From positions 207,124 to 271,123 of the forward strand of contig JACKPZ010000004.1 of the NCBI GenBank assembly GCA_024233135.1: a stretch of 64,000 nucleotides of DNA, read 5' to 3'. A model generated the notes under the pieces. The model was not told where the DNA came from. It searched no databases and saw only the letters and a list, made by a program, of their open reading frames with translations. Numbering within the stretch: the first letter of the stretch is position 1; the number at the start of each line of letters is the position of its first letter. Below, one piece after another: positions 35,109-45,700 of this stretch. Both the position numbers and the translations under genes were made by a program. The DNA comes from Akkermansiaceae bacterium. GTDB taxonomy: Bacteria; Verrucomicrobiota; Verrucomicrobiia; Verrucomicrobiales; Akkermansiaceae.

Positions 35109-38100
35109 ATGAAACCACGCTTCCGAATGACTCCCCCCGGCCTCTTTCCGTCTTTGATGGTCGCGACCTTCACGTCCGGAGCGAACGCGGCGCCCCTATC
35201 TCACAACGTCGAAGTGAACGGCTGGCCGAACACGGCGCATCGGGACGCCGCGGTCACAGCGATCCAGAATGTGGTAAACCGCCACAACATCTACGGTGAT
35301 TTCGGCGGCTACAACGTCTACGTTTACTACAACGCGGGGATTCCCACGGCGGAGGCGAGCTACGAAGGATCCCTCGGCTTCGGCGGCACGTATCCCAACG
35401 ACCGCGTCACGCAGCACGAGTTGAACCACTACCTCGGCTCCGGCACCTACTGGAACTGGTACAACATGTTTCCCAGCGGTTATTGGAGCGGCACGAACGT
35501 CAGCAAATTGATCCAACAGTTCGACGGCGACGGAGCCCGCCTCTGGCCAGCCGGCTATCACTTCTATCCCTACGGGCTGAATTACGACTCGGAGGTCACG
35601 GACAACGCCACCTACATGCGCAATGTCGCCATCATGTACGCCATGCGCCAGGACATGGGGATCCACACCGCCAATCCCCCGTGGTCCACGTCCACCGTCA
35701 CCCTGACGGCTTCGGATCCGTGGGGCACCTCGGCGTTCAACTGGTTCGGCGGCGGCTACAGCGGCAGCTATCCGGGATGGAGTGACAATTACTTTCCCCA
35801 CACCGGGGCGGCGTACTCTACCGGCGCCTTCGCGATTCGCACTCCCCAAGGCTATCCCGGATGGACCTTCGGCGGCGATTCCCTGACGGTGAATGCCGGA
35901 GGCCAGCTCCTGTTCAACGGCTGGGGAACGGACAACGCGGTCACCATCAACAACCTGATTCTCAGCGGCGGCACGGTCCGACACGACCAGAACCCGCAGG
36001 ATACTTTCCAGCTCGCCGGAAACGTGTCGCTCACCTCCACCTCGACGATCGAGGCCGCCAACGGACCGGTCATCGTGCTGGCGCCGATCAGTGGCAGCGG
36101 CGGACTCACCACCGTGGGGCCGTATCCGACCACCCTGTCGGCCACCAACACGCACTCCGGTGGCACCACGGTCAGCTCCGGAACCCTTGTGCTTGCCAAT
36201 GGCGGCGGCGCCGGCTGCGTTCGCGGAACGCTCACCATCGGGTCCGGCGCGAGGGTGGAATTGGACGCCGTGGACGCGCTTGGCTACGACAGCGGCACCT
36301 CGGTCACCCAGATCAACCTCAACGGTGGCACTCTCGACAATGCCGTGGCCGGCAACAACAGCGCGCGGGCGAACTGGACGCTCACCGGCGGGAACATGAC
36401 CTCCACCGGCGGCGGTTCCTTCCACATCGGCTATCAGGGCGCGAACACGATCACTTCCAACGCCAGCGCGACGACATCGACCATCAGCGGCTACGTCGTG
36501 CTCCGCAGCGGCAACTCGCCGACCGTCACCGTGGCCGACGGCGCCGCCGCCACCGACCTGCTGATTTCCGGCGCCATCAGCCAGGGCGACGGCCCGGCCG
36601 GCATCACCAAGGCGGGCGCCGGTCTGCTCGCGCTCGGCGGTGCCAACACCTACACCGGCGCGACCACCGTGAACGCGGGCACCCTCGCCTTCCGCACCTC
36701 GCCGTCGAACATCGGAAACGTGACGGTCGCCAACGGCGCCGGCCTGCAGGTCCAGGCAACGGATCCGTCGTCCACCACCCTCACAAGCACGGCGCTGAGC
36801 GTCGGCACAGGCGGATCGACTTCGTTGGGCTTCGATTTCAATTTCCAGAACCCCTCCGCTCCGCTGGTATCCACCGGCGCGTTCACGGCCACCGGCACGG
36901 TGAACCTGAGTTTCCAGAACGGATCGCTGCTGTCCGCCGGAAACCACACCCTCGTCAGCTACACCTCGTTCGGCGGCGGCGGCAGCTTCCCCGGGTCGCC
37001 GTTCGCCGTCGGCGCGCGCAGCACCGGCACGGTCACCAACAACGGCGTCAACGCCCTCATCCTGAATGTCACCGGTGGCGACCGCCCGGTGTGGACCGGA
37101 CTCGACAACACGAACTGGCAGGTGGGCGCGACCGGCGCGAACAAGAACTGGAAACTCCAGACCGCCGGCACCGCCACCGACTACATCGAGACCGACAACG
37201 TCCTGTTCAACGACACGCCCGCGGGCTCGACGATCGGCGTCAACATCGCCGCGAACGTCACACCGGCGGCGACGAATTTCGACACGACGAAAACCTACAC
37301 CTTCACCAGCAGCGGTGGATTCGGCATCGGCGGACCGGGCAACTTCGTCAAGAGCGGCACCGGCACGGTGAACCTCAACACCGCGAACACCTTCACCGGC
37401 AGCGTCATCGTCGATGGCGGCACGCTGTTCGTGAATCCCGGCAACGACCCGAACAACCGGGCCTTCAGCTTCGTCAGTGACATCACCGTGAACAGCGGGA
37501 CGCTGAAAGCCGGTGCGAACGGCCTCTTCGGCTGGGACGGCACTCAGGCGAAACCCATCACCGTCCACTCTGGCGGCACGCTCACCATCGACGGCACCGG
37601 CAACGACGTGAACGTCGGCACCGTCACCCTCAACGGCGGCACGCTCGCGGGCGGACCGAGCGTCGACTGGGGATCATGGAATTTCGGCCGGGCGGCAGGC
37701 GTGAATCCCGGAACCGGCAAGCTCGTCGCCACCGACAACTCCCTCGTCACCGCCACCAACCTGTTCTTCAACAACGGCGCGTTCATCGATGTCGCCTCCG
37801 GCAAGACCCTGACGGTCAGCGGCACGATCACCAACGGCAACAGCGAGGGCGTGTGTTCGCTGGTCAAGAGTGGCGGCACCGGCACGCTCGTTCTTTCCGG
37901 CACCAACACCTACAGCGGTGGATCGACGATCAGCGCCGGCACGGTTTCCATCGCGGACGACGCCCACATCGGCGCCAACGGATCCGCGATCACGATCGAC
38001 GGCGGCACCCTGAAAACGACGGCGGGCGTCTACAACACCCACCCGATCACCATCGGCACCGGCGGTGGGACGATCCAAGTCACCACCAACGGCCAGTATT

Positions 38101-40097
38101 TCTTCAACATCTACGACCTGCTGCGCGGCAGCGGACCACTCGCTCTGATCGGCAACGGAACCCTCACCGAAAACGTCGGCAACCTCCGGTTGAACCAGGC
38201 CAACACCTACAGCGGCGCAATCACGATCGCGCAGGGCGGCATCCTCGAATACGGGAACGTCGGTGCGATCGACGGCGCGGCCACCGTCACACTGGACAAC
38301 GAGAGCGAATTCGCTGTCCAAGGCATCGGAGCCATCTCCGTGCCCAACACGCTCACCGTCAGCGGCGGCACCAGCAGCGTGCTCAGCTTCGAAAACGACA
38401 ACACCGGCATCTATTCGGGTCCGATCCAGCTCAACGCCGACCTCACCGTCGGCCTTCGCGACTGGTACAACCGCTCCAACAGCCACAGCGGCACCGTCTC
38501 CGGCGCGATCTCCGGCACCGGCGACCTGGACGTGAACTCGGGCAACGGCTCCGCCGCCACGCTCACGCTCACCGGCAACAATCCGTTCACCGGCAACATC
38601 AGCGTCACCAACGCCACGCTCGCAGCCGGCACCTACAACCAAGGCGACAGCATCGCCGAGCTTGCCACCAACCTCGGCAACCTCGCCACCTCCCGCACGA
38701 TCACCCTCCACAATGGTGGCACGCTGTTGCTCACCGCCGGCAACGTGCTCGGCACCGGCGGCAGCCCCAGCGCGCTTGCCAACATCACGCTTGCCATCGA
38801 AACCGGCGGCACCTTCCAAACCGGCCTCGACGGCGCGGGCAGCGGTTGGTGGAACAAGATGGGCGACATCGCTCTCAACGGCGGCGCCGTCCGCGTCGGC
38901 AGCGGTGCCAATGACACGAATTTCCAAGGCCTGGCACTCGTCGGAGACGTCACCGTCGGCGGCACGTCCGCTTCGACGATCGCGCCGCTCGCCGCATCGA
39001 GTGCCACCACCAACGGTGTCCACCTCGGCCAGAACGCCGACGGCGGGCAGGTCGTGACCTTCGACGTCGCGGACGTCACCGGCAATGCCAACACCGACCT
39101 CACCGTCTCGACCCGCCTGCTCAACACCTCCGCCGCCCTCACGGCCAGCGGCCTCACCAAGACCGGCGTCGGCACGATGACTCTATCAGCCGCCAGCAGC
39201 TACACCGGCCCGACCACCGTCAGCGCCGGGACTCTCCTCGTCACCGGCAGTACAACCGCCAGCGCCATCACCGTGGCCAGCGGCGCGACGCTCGGCGGCA
39301 CGGGCACGGCGGGGGCCGTCACCATCCAGAGCGGCGGAAAACTCGCTCCGGGAACGAGCGTCGGCACCTTCACCACGGGAAACACCACGCTCACCGGCAC
39401 GCTGGCCATCGAAGTGGCGAGCGCCGTCAGCGCGGACCAGCTCAACGTCGGCGGCAGCCTGACCCTCGGCGGTCCGCTCACCGTCACCGCACCCGCCGGA
39501 CTGCCGGCGGGTACCGCATTCACCCTCATCAACAAGACCAGCGGTGGCGCCGTGACCGGGACCTTCACCGGGAAACCGCAGAACAGCCTGTTCACCGAAA
39601 GCGGGAACACCTGGATCGTCAGCTACACGGGCGGCGACGGCAACGATGTCACCCTCACCGTCGCCACCCCTTACGAGGCGTGGAAGTGGGCGAACTTCGG
39701 CGCCAACTGGAACATCCCCGCCATCGCCGGGGATGGTGTGGATGGCGAATTCGACGGCCTCTCCACCGTCGTCGAATACTTCCTCGGCACCGATCCGAAT
39801 TCCTTCACCGCAGCTCCCGGTGCTTCCTCCATCGGCGGCAAACTGACCCTCACCTTCACCCGCAACACCGCCGCGACCGAGGTGACCGCTTCGGTGATGG
39901 CCGCCGACGATCCGTCAGGCCCGTGGACCGAACTCGCCCGCAGCACCAATGGTGCGGCCTTCGTCGTGATCGAGCCCGGCGCTGTCGTCAACGAAACGGG
40001 GGCCGGGACCACCAAGAACATCGAGGCGATCGACCTGTATCTGCTCACTGATCCCGCCCACTCGAAACGCTTCATGCGGTTGGAGGTGGCCCATTAG
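35109..40097 (+). CDS. Giant secreted repeat protein with N-terminal HExxH domain
   Basis: A 1662-residue protein. I chose 35109 (MKPRFRM) because it matches the MKPKFR-type starts of the sister genes and gives a signal peptide ending near ANA. Residues about 30-215 form a globular domain with RVTQHELNHYLGSGT, an HExxH that could bind zinc; the family is unknown to me. Long autotransporter-associated beta-strand repeats follow (LALGGANTYTGATTVNAGTL and many more). Residues about 1520-1662 are the shared C-terminal module (EAWKWANFGANWN, VVEYFLGTDP, KRFMRLEVAH). A segment (NGLFGWDGTQAKPITVHSGG) recurs in the protein at 47828-53701. Confidence 0.78.
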   Translation: MKPRFRMTPPGLFPSLMVATFTSGANAAPLSHNVEVNGWPNTAHRDAAVTAIQNVVNRHNIYGDFGGYNVYVYYNAGIPTAEASYEGSLGFGGTYPNDRVTQHELNHYLGSGTYWNWYNMFPSGYWSGTNVSKLIQQFDGDGARLWPAGYHFYPYGLNYDSEVTDNATYMRNVAIMYAMRQDMGIHTANPPWSTSTVTLTASDPWGTSAFNWFGGGYSGSYPGWSDNYFPHTGAAYSTGAFAIRTPQGYPGWTFGGDSLTVNAGGQLLFNGWGTDNAVTINNLILSGGTVRHDQNPQDTFQLAGNVSLTSTSTIEAANGPVIVLAPISGSGGLTTVGPYPTTLSATNTHSGGTTVSSGTLVLANGGGAGCVRGTLTIGSGARVELDAVDALGYDSGTSVTQINLNGGTLDNAVAGNNSARANWTLTGGNMTSTGGGSFHIGYQGANTITSNASATTSTISGYVVLRSGNSPTVTVADGAAATDLLISGAISQGDGPAGITKAGAGLLALGGANTYTGATTVNAGTLAFRTSPSNIGNVTVANGAGLQVQATDPSSTTLTSTALSVGTGGSTSLGFDFNFQNPSAPLVSTGAFTATGTVNLSFQNGSLLSAGNHTLVSYTSFGGGGSFPGSPFAVGARSTGTVTNNGVNALILNVTGGDRPVWTGLDNTNWQVGATGANKNWKLQTAGTATDYIETDNVLFNDTPAGSTIGVNIAANVTPAATNFDTTKTYTFTSSGGFGIGGPGNFVKSGTGTVNLNTANTFTGSVIVDGGTLFVNPGNDPNNRAFSFVSDITVNSGTLKAGANGLFGWDGTQAKPITVHSGGTLTIDGTGNDVNVGTVTLNGGTLAGGPSVDWGSWNFGRAAGVNPGTGKLVATDNSLVTATNLFFNNGAFIDVASGKTLTVSGTITNGNSEGVCSLVKSGGTGTLVLSGTNTYSGGSTISAGTVSIADDAHIGANGSAITIDGGTLKTTAGVYNTHPITIGTGGGTIQVTTNGQYFFNIYDLLRGSGPLALIGNGTLTENVGNLRLNQANTYSGAITIAQGGILEYGNVGAIDGAATVTLDNESEFAVQGIGAISVPNTLTVSGGTSSVLSFENDNTGIYSGPIQLNADLTVGLRDWYNRSNSHSGTVSGAISGTGDLDVNSGNGSAATLTLTGNNPFTGNISVTNATLAAGTYNQGDSIAELATNLGNLATSRTITLHNGGTLLLTAGNVLGTGGSPSALANITLAIETGGTFQTGLDGAGSGWWNKMGDIALNGGAVRVGSGANDTNFQGLALVGDVTVGGTSASTIAPLAASSATTNGVHLGQNADGGQVVTFDVADVTGNANTDLTVSTRLLNTSAALTASGLTKTGVGTMTLSAASSYTGPTTVSAGTLLVTGSTTASAITVASGATLGGTGTAGAVTIQSGGKLAPGTSVGTFTTGNTTLTGTLAIEVASAVSADQLNVGGSLTLGGPLTVTAPAGLPAGTAFTLINKTSGGAVTGTFTGKPQNSLFTESGNTWIVSYTGGDGNDVTLTVATPYEAWKWANFGANWNIPAIAGDGVDGEFDGLSTVVEYFLGTDPNSFTAAPGASSIGGKLTLTFTRNTAATEVTASVMAADDPSGPWTELARSTNGAAFVVIEPGAVVNETGAGTTKNIEAIDLYLLTDPAHSKRFMRLEVAH

Positions 40098-40145
40098 CGG
40101 CGTGACCTTGGTTGTGTTTGCCGGGTTTTCGAGCCGTTCTCCAGT

Positions 40146-40177
40146 GGCGAATCCGCGCGTGTGGGCGAATCCGCGCG
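40146..40177 (+). repeat. Two 14-bp direct repeats just upstream of a secretome box
   Basis: GGCGAATCCGCGCG occurs at 40146-40159 and 40164-40177 (18-bp period), followed by the GGCG of the secretome box at 40183. The repeats contain the same GGCG and GAATCCGC words as the box but not in its spacing. Confidence 0.5.
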
Positions 40178-40181
40178 CCGA

Positions 40182-40211
40182 TGGCGCATTCTGTTCACGA
40201 ATTCCGCTCCT
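40182..40211 (+). promoter_or_regulatory. Conserved secretome box upstream of the DUF6055-like protein
   Basis: Plus-strand reading: TGGCGC at 1-6, GAATTCCGCT at 18-27, T at 30, then GTGTGAA. CGCT ends 36 bp before the ATG at 40244, the closest of the ten. Confidence 0.7.
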
Positions 40212-40243
40212 TCGTGTGAATAACGGAAAGCCCAGCCCCTTCC

Positions 40244-43200
40244 ATGATCAAACCCGTTGCAACTTCGCGGCATCGCGCTGCCCTAAGCGGCCTCCACTCG
40301 CTCGTCCTTGTTTCCATCCTGCTCGGGGCCAACCCTGTGCGCGCGGCGGAATACACGTGGCCGGCCTACAGCCCGACGGTGGCCTATGATTTCCGCGACG
40401 AATATCCCGGCATTGAGCCGCCCACCAAGGTGCTGCCCGGCGTGACCGGAGTGGAGGGAACCTATACGAGCGAATGGTGGTGTTTTGTCCGGGGAACCAA
40501 CACGCATCCTTCGGTCACGGCGGCCGCCTGGGAGCCGATGCTCCAGCGCTACGAGGACGACTTCAACTACATCACCGACGTGATGGGGTATCCCCGCGAC
40601 AAGCGGGCCAAGAATGGCTATTACAGCACGATCTATCTTCTGGGATCGGGGCTGAGCACCGACAATCTGACCTGGGATGACGCCGGCGGCTGGATGGGAT
40701 CCACCGATTACGGCGGCGAGGGGTGGCCGTGTGTCATCGCCACCCGTTTCCCGGTAGCCGCCTTCGACCCGGCACAATACAGCGAGTATCAGACGGGCGG
40801 CATGATCCACGAAGGGGTTCATGCGATCCTCGCGGACATGCCCGGCGGTTTCAACGCCGCATGGGCCCACGAGGGCTGCGACAACTGGGTGCTGGGCACG
40901 ATGGCCGCCCAGCGCACCGGCGATTTCACCGGCATGGGTTTCCTGAGTGCGGGGTCGATGATCGCCCCCTTCATGCCGATCGAATGCTACTCCGGATGGT
41001 TGCAGGATGGTTCATTCGGCGGTCCGAGCGCCGAGGGCGTGAACCTGTTCAACGGCACCCAGCAAATCTGCACCTGGCGCAACCTGCTCGGCGGCGTCCA
41101 GTACAGCGAGTGCTTCCCGCATGCGATGGAGATCATGCTTGGAGCCAAGAGCGTGGCGTGGCTTTGGCGCAACGCCCATTACAGCGGTCGGATGCTGCAG
41201 GACCTGGCGGAAGCGCCCGACGGCATTGGCGCTGCCCAGACCCGGCGTTTGATTCAGGAGTATCGGGGCCGACAGGCGTTTTGCGATTTCGGACAGTGGT
41301 CCTATGCATTCCGGCAGTTGCTGAACGACAACTGGGGTGCCTCCGTCGAGGAGGAGTGGTCGCCCTACAACATCGATGTCGCTCCGTGGACCGCCACCTG
41401 TTACGTCGCCACCTCCAATTCCGGCGGCGTGCTGACCCCCGACACGCTTACGCTGCCGGGCTGGTCGGGCGCGAACCAAATCCCGCTGACGGTCAATTCC
41501 TCAGCGACCTCCGCGACGGTGACCTTCAATCCCATCGGCTCGAACATGAGCTGCCAGTTGGTCTATCGCGACACCTCGGGCACGGTTCACTACAGCGACC
41601 CGGTCGGCAGCGGCGCGTGCACGATTCCTTTTGCCGCGGGCAGCGTGATGAACAACGTCATCGTCGCGGTGGTGTGCAATACGGACTACATCTATGTGAA
41701 CGACGCGACCCGCCAGGCCAAGTTCGACTACCGGCTGACGATGGGTTCCGGTGTCACCGGACAGGCCAATATCAACACAAAATGGTATGACTACAATCCC
41801 GCGAGCCACACCATCACGGCATCCACCGGGGCACACGGGACGATCTCGCCCTCCGGCGCCACAACCGTGGCGGCATGGGCCTCGCAAGGATTCACCTTCA
41901 CGCCGGATTCCGGCTATGAGGTCGAGGAAATCACCCTGAACGGATTGCCCGTCGGCAAGCTCTCCAGTTATACCTTCAGTCCGGTCGTCGGAAACCACAC
42001 GATCAGCGTCAGCTACCGCCTCATCGCACCCCCAGCCGCTCCCGCCAACCTGAGCGCCACCGCGGGCAGTGGCTTGGCGAAGCTCGACTGGGATGCCAAC
42101 ACCGAGGACGATTTCGCCAGTTATACCGTTTACCGTTCGTCCTCCAGCGGCAGCGGCTACGTCGCGATCGCCTCCGGTCTGAAACACAGCGATTTCACCG
42201 ACAACCTGGTGGCCTTCAACACACCATACTTTTACAAGGTGACGGCCACCGACGACTCCGGTCTCGAGTCCGGTTTCTCCAGCGAGGTTTCAGCAACGCC
42301 GACCTACACCACCACAGCCACCCCTGCGCTGACCAACCCGGGCTTCGAAGCCGGCGTGGTGAATTTTCCCGATGGCTTCGATGCCGATCCGGACGTTCCC
42401 GGTTGGGAGGATGTTGCGGGCACGCCGGGCGATTCCGGGGTTGGCGATGCCAATCCGTGGTTCACCGCCCGTGGCACCTATTCGGCCTTCCTGATGGGCG
42501 GTGACAGCGGAATGAAACAGCTCACCGGCTATGCGATCCAGACCGGCGATGTGTTCACCGTCGGCTTCTGGGCCGCCCAGTGGAACGACAACACCCAATT
42601 GACGGCGACCCTCTACTATGATTTCGGCGGGACCTCCGTGGATCTCGGTTCCTACACCACGCCGGTGCTGAACTGGTTCAATGGCGCAGGACTGACATAT
42701 TACGAGACCACGATCCCAGCGGCCGCGGCCTCGATCAGCCATCATGTCGGTGTGCGCTTTGCGGTCACCTCGGGCACCGGTTTGCACGCCATCATCGACG
42801 ACATTTCCCTGAGCGTGGTTTCCGGGGGTGAAGTGCCGCCGGCGGCCCCCACAGGCCTGAGCGCCAGCTTTGGCGACGGCTCCGTTTCGCTGGATTGGGA
42901 TGACAACGGCGAGGGAGATCTGGCCGGCTACACCGTGTATCGTTCGCTGACGAGCGGCAGCGGCTACACCGCCGTCGCTTCCAACCTCGTCAGCAGCAAT
43001 TACACGGATACCGATGTGGTCAACGGCACGGTCTATTACTACATCGTGAAGGCATTCGACGGCTGGCTCAGCCTGTCGGACAGCTCCGCCGAGGTTTCGA
43101 CAGCGCCGACGGACCAGCCCTACACCGTCGCCTACTGGAACTTCGAGGAAGGCACGGCCGACACCAGCGTGGCCTACAGCCCCGGCAGCGCCGGTCAGTA

Positions 43201-44362
43201 TGACGGCAGCATGCTCGACGTTTCCGGGCACGGCAACCACCTCTCCGCATGGTCGGGCGGTTGGGCAACCTACCGCAGCAACGTGGCCGCATCCGTCACG
43301 CCGCAAAACGAGGTCCCCAACGCCCTTTGCGTGCAAAACAACAACGTTTGGCCAGCGATGTCCGCCATCGGCACCCCGCTCACCGCGTGGAGCCCCACCG
43401 CATGGACCATCGAGGCCGCCGTCCGTCCCGACAACGCCACCGGCTGGCAGACCATTGTCGGTCGCGACAGCCAGGGCGCCTACGCCGGTGACACCAACCT
43501 CGCCGCACTCTACTTCGGCATCACCGACACCGGCGCGGCCCGCATCATGTTCACCGACGCCGCCGGCAACAACTGGGCCGCCATTTCCAGCGCCGCCCTC
43601 TTCCAAGCCGCCAAGTGGCAGGCCCTCGTCGCCACCTCCGACGGCAGCACTCTCAAGCTCTACTACAAGAACATCACCGACGGCGACGCCACCTACACTC
43701 TGGTCGCCAGCACCGACATCTCCACCAGCGCCAACCCCGCCATCAGCACCGGCGCGGGCGACGGCGCGGACTGGGACCCCGGCGTGTGGACCGTCACCCG
43801 CGGACTCTGGGCCGGCGGCCACACCGACCGCGTCAGCGGCTACGTGGACGACATCCGCCTCAGCAATGGCGCACGCGCACCGGAGGACTTCCTCTACACG
43901 CCGCTGACGCCCGCCGAATCCTGGCGGCTCGCGAACTTCGGCTCCAAGTCCGACACCGGTGACGCCGCGAACACTGCCGATCCGGACAACGATGGCAGCA
44001 TCAACCTGTTCGAATTCGCCTTCGACACGGATCCCAACCTGCCCTCGGCCGGAGCGATCGCTTATGCCAACGGAGTTGTCAGCGCCCATGGCCAGCCGAC
44101 GCTCAGTCTGACGAACGTGGTAAACGGCGTCGATTTTCGGGCGGTCTTCGGCCGGCGCAGGGACTATGAGGCAGCGGGGCTGACGTACATCGTCCAATTC
44201 AGTGCGGATCTCACCGAGTGGGTCGCTAGCGGGGAAACCCCGACCGTCGTCGCTTCCGACGCCACCATGGATGCCGTCAGCGTTCCGTATCCGTTCTTCA
44301 TCCCGACTACACGAGGCATGGAAAAACCGACTTTCTTCCGGGTCACTGTGCTCGGCAACTGA
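40244..44362 (+). CDS. Multidomain secreted protein: metallopeptidase-like (DUF6055-type), FN3, LamG
   Basis: A 1372-residue exported protein (signal cleaved near PVRA). Residues about 35-400 resemble DUF6055-type peptidase-like domains, with HEGVHAI (HExxH) near 190 and HEGCDNW about 20 residues on. An InlB-like repeat follows (STGAHGTISPSGATTVA), then two FN3 domains (PPAAPTGLSASFGDGSVSLD), a carbohydrate-binding-like domain between them, and a LamG domain at about 965-1220 (WTIEAAVRPDNATGWQTIVG). The shared C-terminal module closes the protein (SWRLANFGSKSDTGD, FFRVTVLGN). Peptide cleavage at the cell surface is plausible but unproven. Confidence 0.7.
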   Translation: MIKPVATSRHRAALSGLHSLVLVSILLGANPVRAAEYTWPAYSPTVAYDFRDEYPGIEPPTKVLPGVTGVEGTYTSEWWCFVRGTNTHPSVTAAAWEPMLQRYEDDFNYITDVMGYPRDKRAKNGYYSTIYLLGSGLSTDNLTWDDAGGWMGSTDYGGEGWPCVIATRFPVAAFDPAQYSEYQTGGMIHEGVHAILADMPGGFNAAWAHEGCDNWVLGTMAAQRTGDFTGMGFLSAGSMIAPFMPIECYSGWLQDGSFGGPSAEGVNLFNGTQQICTWRNLLGGVQYSECFPHAMEIMLGAKSVAWLWRNAHYSGRMLQDLAEAPDGIGAAQTRRLIQEYRGRQAFCDFGQWSYAFRQLLNDNWGASVEEEWSPYNIDVAPWTATCYVATSNSGGVLTPDTLTLPGWSGANQIPLTVNSSATSATVTFNPIGSNMSCQLVYRDTSGTVHYSDPVGSGACTIPFAAGSVMNNVIVAVVCNTDYIYVNDATRQAKFDYRLTMGSGVTGQANINTKWYDYNPASHTITASTGAHGTISPSGATTVAAWASQGFTFTPDSGYEVEEITLNGLPVGKLSSYTFSPVVGNHTISVSYRLIAPPAAPANLSATAGSGLAKLDWDANTEDDFASYTVYRSSSSGSGYVAIASGLKHSDFTDNLVAFNTPYFYKVTATDDSGLESGFSSEVSATPTYTTTATPALTNPGFEAGVVNFPDGFDADPDVPGWEDVAGTPGDSGVGDANPWFTARGTYSAFLMGGDSGMKQLTGYAIQTGDVFTVGFWAAQWNDNTQLTATLYYDFGGTSVDLGSYTTPVLNWFNGAGLTYYETTIPAAAASISHHVGVRFAVTSGTGLHAIIDDISLSVVSGGEVPPAAPTGLSASFGDGSVSLDWDDNGEGDLAGYTVYRSLTSGSGYTAVASNLVSSNYTDTDVVNGTVYYYIVKAFDGWLSLSDSSAEVSTAPTDQPYTVAYWNFEEGTADTSVAYSPGSAGQYDGSMLDVSGHGNHLSAWSGGWATYRSNVAASVTPQNEVPNALCVQNNNVWPAMSAIGTPLTAWSPTAWTIEAAVRPDNATGWQTIVGRDSQGAYAGDTNLAALYFGITDTGAARIMFTDAAGNNWAAISSAALFQAAKWQALVATSDGSTLKLYYKNITDGDATYTLVASTDISTSANPAISTGAGDGADWDPGVWTVTRGLWAGGHTDRVSGYVDDIRLSNGARAPEDFLYTPLTPAESWRLANFGSKSDTGDAANTADPDNDGSINLFEFAFDTDPNLPSAGAIAYANGVVSAHGQPTLSLTNVVNGVDFRAVFGRRRDYEAAGLTYIVQFSADLTEWVASGETPTVVASDATMDAVSVPYPFFIPTTRGMEKPTFFRVTVLGN

Positions 44363-44404
44363 TCCGGACGCCTGCCATCCGCATCACGACCCCACTTTCA
44401 CATC

Positions 44405-45700
44405 ATGAAACCCAGGAGATGGTTCCACGCCGCTTGCCTCACAATCACCTTGGTCGTGCCCGCGGCAGCGGAAACGATTTACAGCAACCTGCAGGATACC
44501 CCCATTCCCCTCGACTTCACGGGAGGGACATTCACGTTTGCGGGTGGTGGTTCCATCAATCCATTCTTCGGCGGCGTGGGCGTGGCGAACAACGATCTTC
44601 TGCAACCCGTCCGCACGGGCACGACCAATTTGAGTTCGCTCGCCAATCTGGTGGTGGGCAGCACCATCGACTTCGACAGCATCTTCTCGACGGAAAACGG
44701 CGGTGCCGGCTACGGTGGTTCGCAGACACATTTGGGAACCACGTTCACCGATGGCCAGGAGGGATACGTCGGTTTCAAGTTGAACGATACGAATTTCGGA
44801 TGGATGCGCGTCGTGTTCACCGCCAACACCACCGGTGCGGTGGTCAGGGATTGGGCATACGATGACAGTGGTGCCTCCATGGTCGTCGGGCGCGTTCAGC
44901 AAAGCGCGGTCTCAGCGGGCACGCAGACCGTCACCCTTTCCCCTGGCACCGGTGAATCCTTCAGCCTTGGCTCGGTGATCGCCGATTCGGGAGGCAACAT
45001 CAACAGCGTGCTGAAGACCGGCGCGGGAACGACAACGCTTTCCGGCGTCAATACCTACACGGGAGCCACCATCATCGGGGATGGCACGCTGGCTCTCGAT
45101 GCTTCGGGGTCGATCGACAACACGGATTCGGTTTCGCTGGGAACGGGCGGCACCTTCGATGTCAGCGCCAAGAGTGGTGGTTATACAGTGGACGTTCTCA
45201 CGGGCTCGGGAATGGTGATCGGCGCGCTGACCGTGGCGGACCGGCTCGCGATCGGCGATTCCACGGGGACCATCACATTTGAAGACTCCCTCACCTTGGA
45301 TGCCGCCTCCAGTTACGTATATGAAATGTCCGGTGGTGAACCGCCTGATGCCGGCTTCGGCGACTTGGGCATCGTCGAAGGCGACCTGACCCTCAACGTT
45401 GGCACCATCCTGGACCTGGTCCAGCTCGGCGCCTATACGGCAGGCGACAAGTTCACCCTCTTCGATTACAAGGGAACCCTCACCGGAACCTTCCGGGACG
45501 TGAATTCCAACAACCTGGCCGATGGTGCCACGTTCGTCGATGGGGGTGGGATCTGGATGATCGACTACGACGATACGCTCGCAGGCGCAAACGGCGGATC
45601 GGGTTTCAAATTCGTGACCATCACCGCCATTCCCGAGCCCGGCGTCAGCGCATTCATCGGCGCGTTTGGCCTGATCGGGCTGCTGCGCCGCAGGCGGTGA
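44405..45700 (+). CDS. Secreted beta-strand-repeat protein with PEP-CTERM tail
   Basis: A 431-residue protein with a signal peptide (MKPRRWFHAACLTITLVVPA). Residues about 30-165 form a beta-rich domain (EGYVGFKLNDTNFGWMRVVF) seen in other PEP-CTERM proteins. A single beta-strand repeat follows (TTLSGVNTYTGATIIGDGTL), then a short linker domain. The tail is AIPEPGVSAFIGAFGLIGLL then RRRR. It starts 43 bp after the preceding gene and is probably co-transcribed with it. Convergent with the regulator at 45903; the 202 bp between them hold no feature I can support. Confidence 0.8.
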   Translation: MKPRRWFHAACLTITLVVPAAAETIYSNLQDTPIPLDFTGGTFTFAGGGSINPFFGGVGVANNDLLQPVRTGTTNLSSLANLVVGSTIDFDSIFSTENGGAGYGGSQTHLGTTFTDGQEGYVGFKLNDTNFGWMRVVFTANTTGAVVRDWAYDDSGASMVVGRVQQSAVSAGTQTVTLSPGTGESFSLGSVIADSGGNINSVLKTGAGTTTLSGVNTYTGATIIGDGTLALDASGSIDNTDSVSLGTGGTFDVSAKSGGYTVDVLTGSGMVIGALTVADRLAIGDSTGTITFEDSLTLDAASSYVYEMSGGEPPDAGFGDLGIVEGDLTLNVGTILDLVQLGAYTAGDKFTLFDYKGTLTGTFRDVNSNNLADGATFVDGGGIWMIDYDDTLAGANGGSGFKFVTITAIPEPGVSAFIGAFGLIGLLRRRR

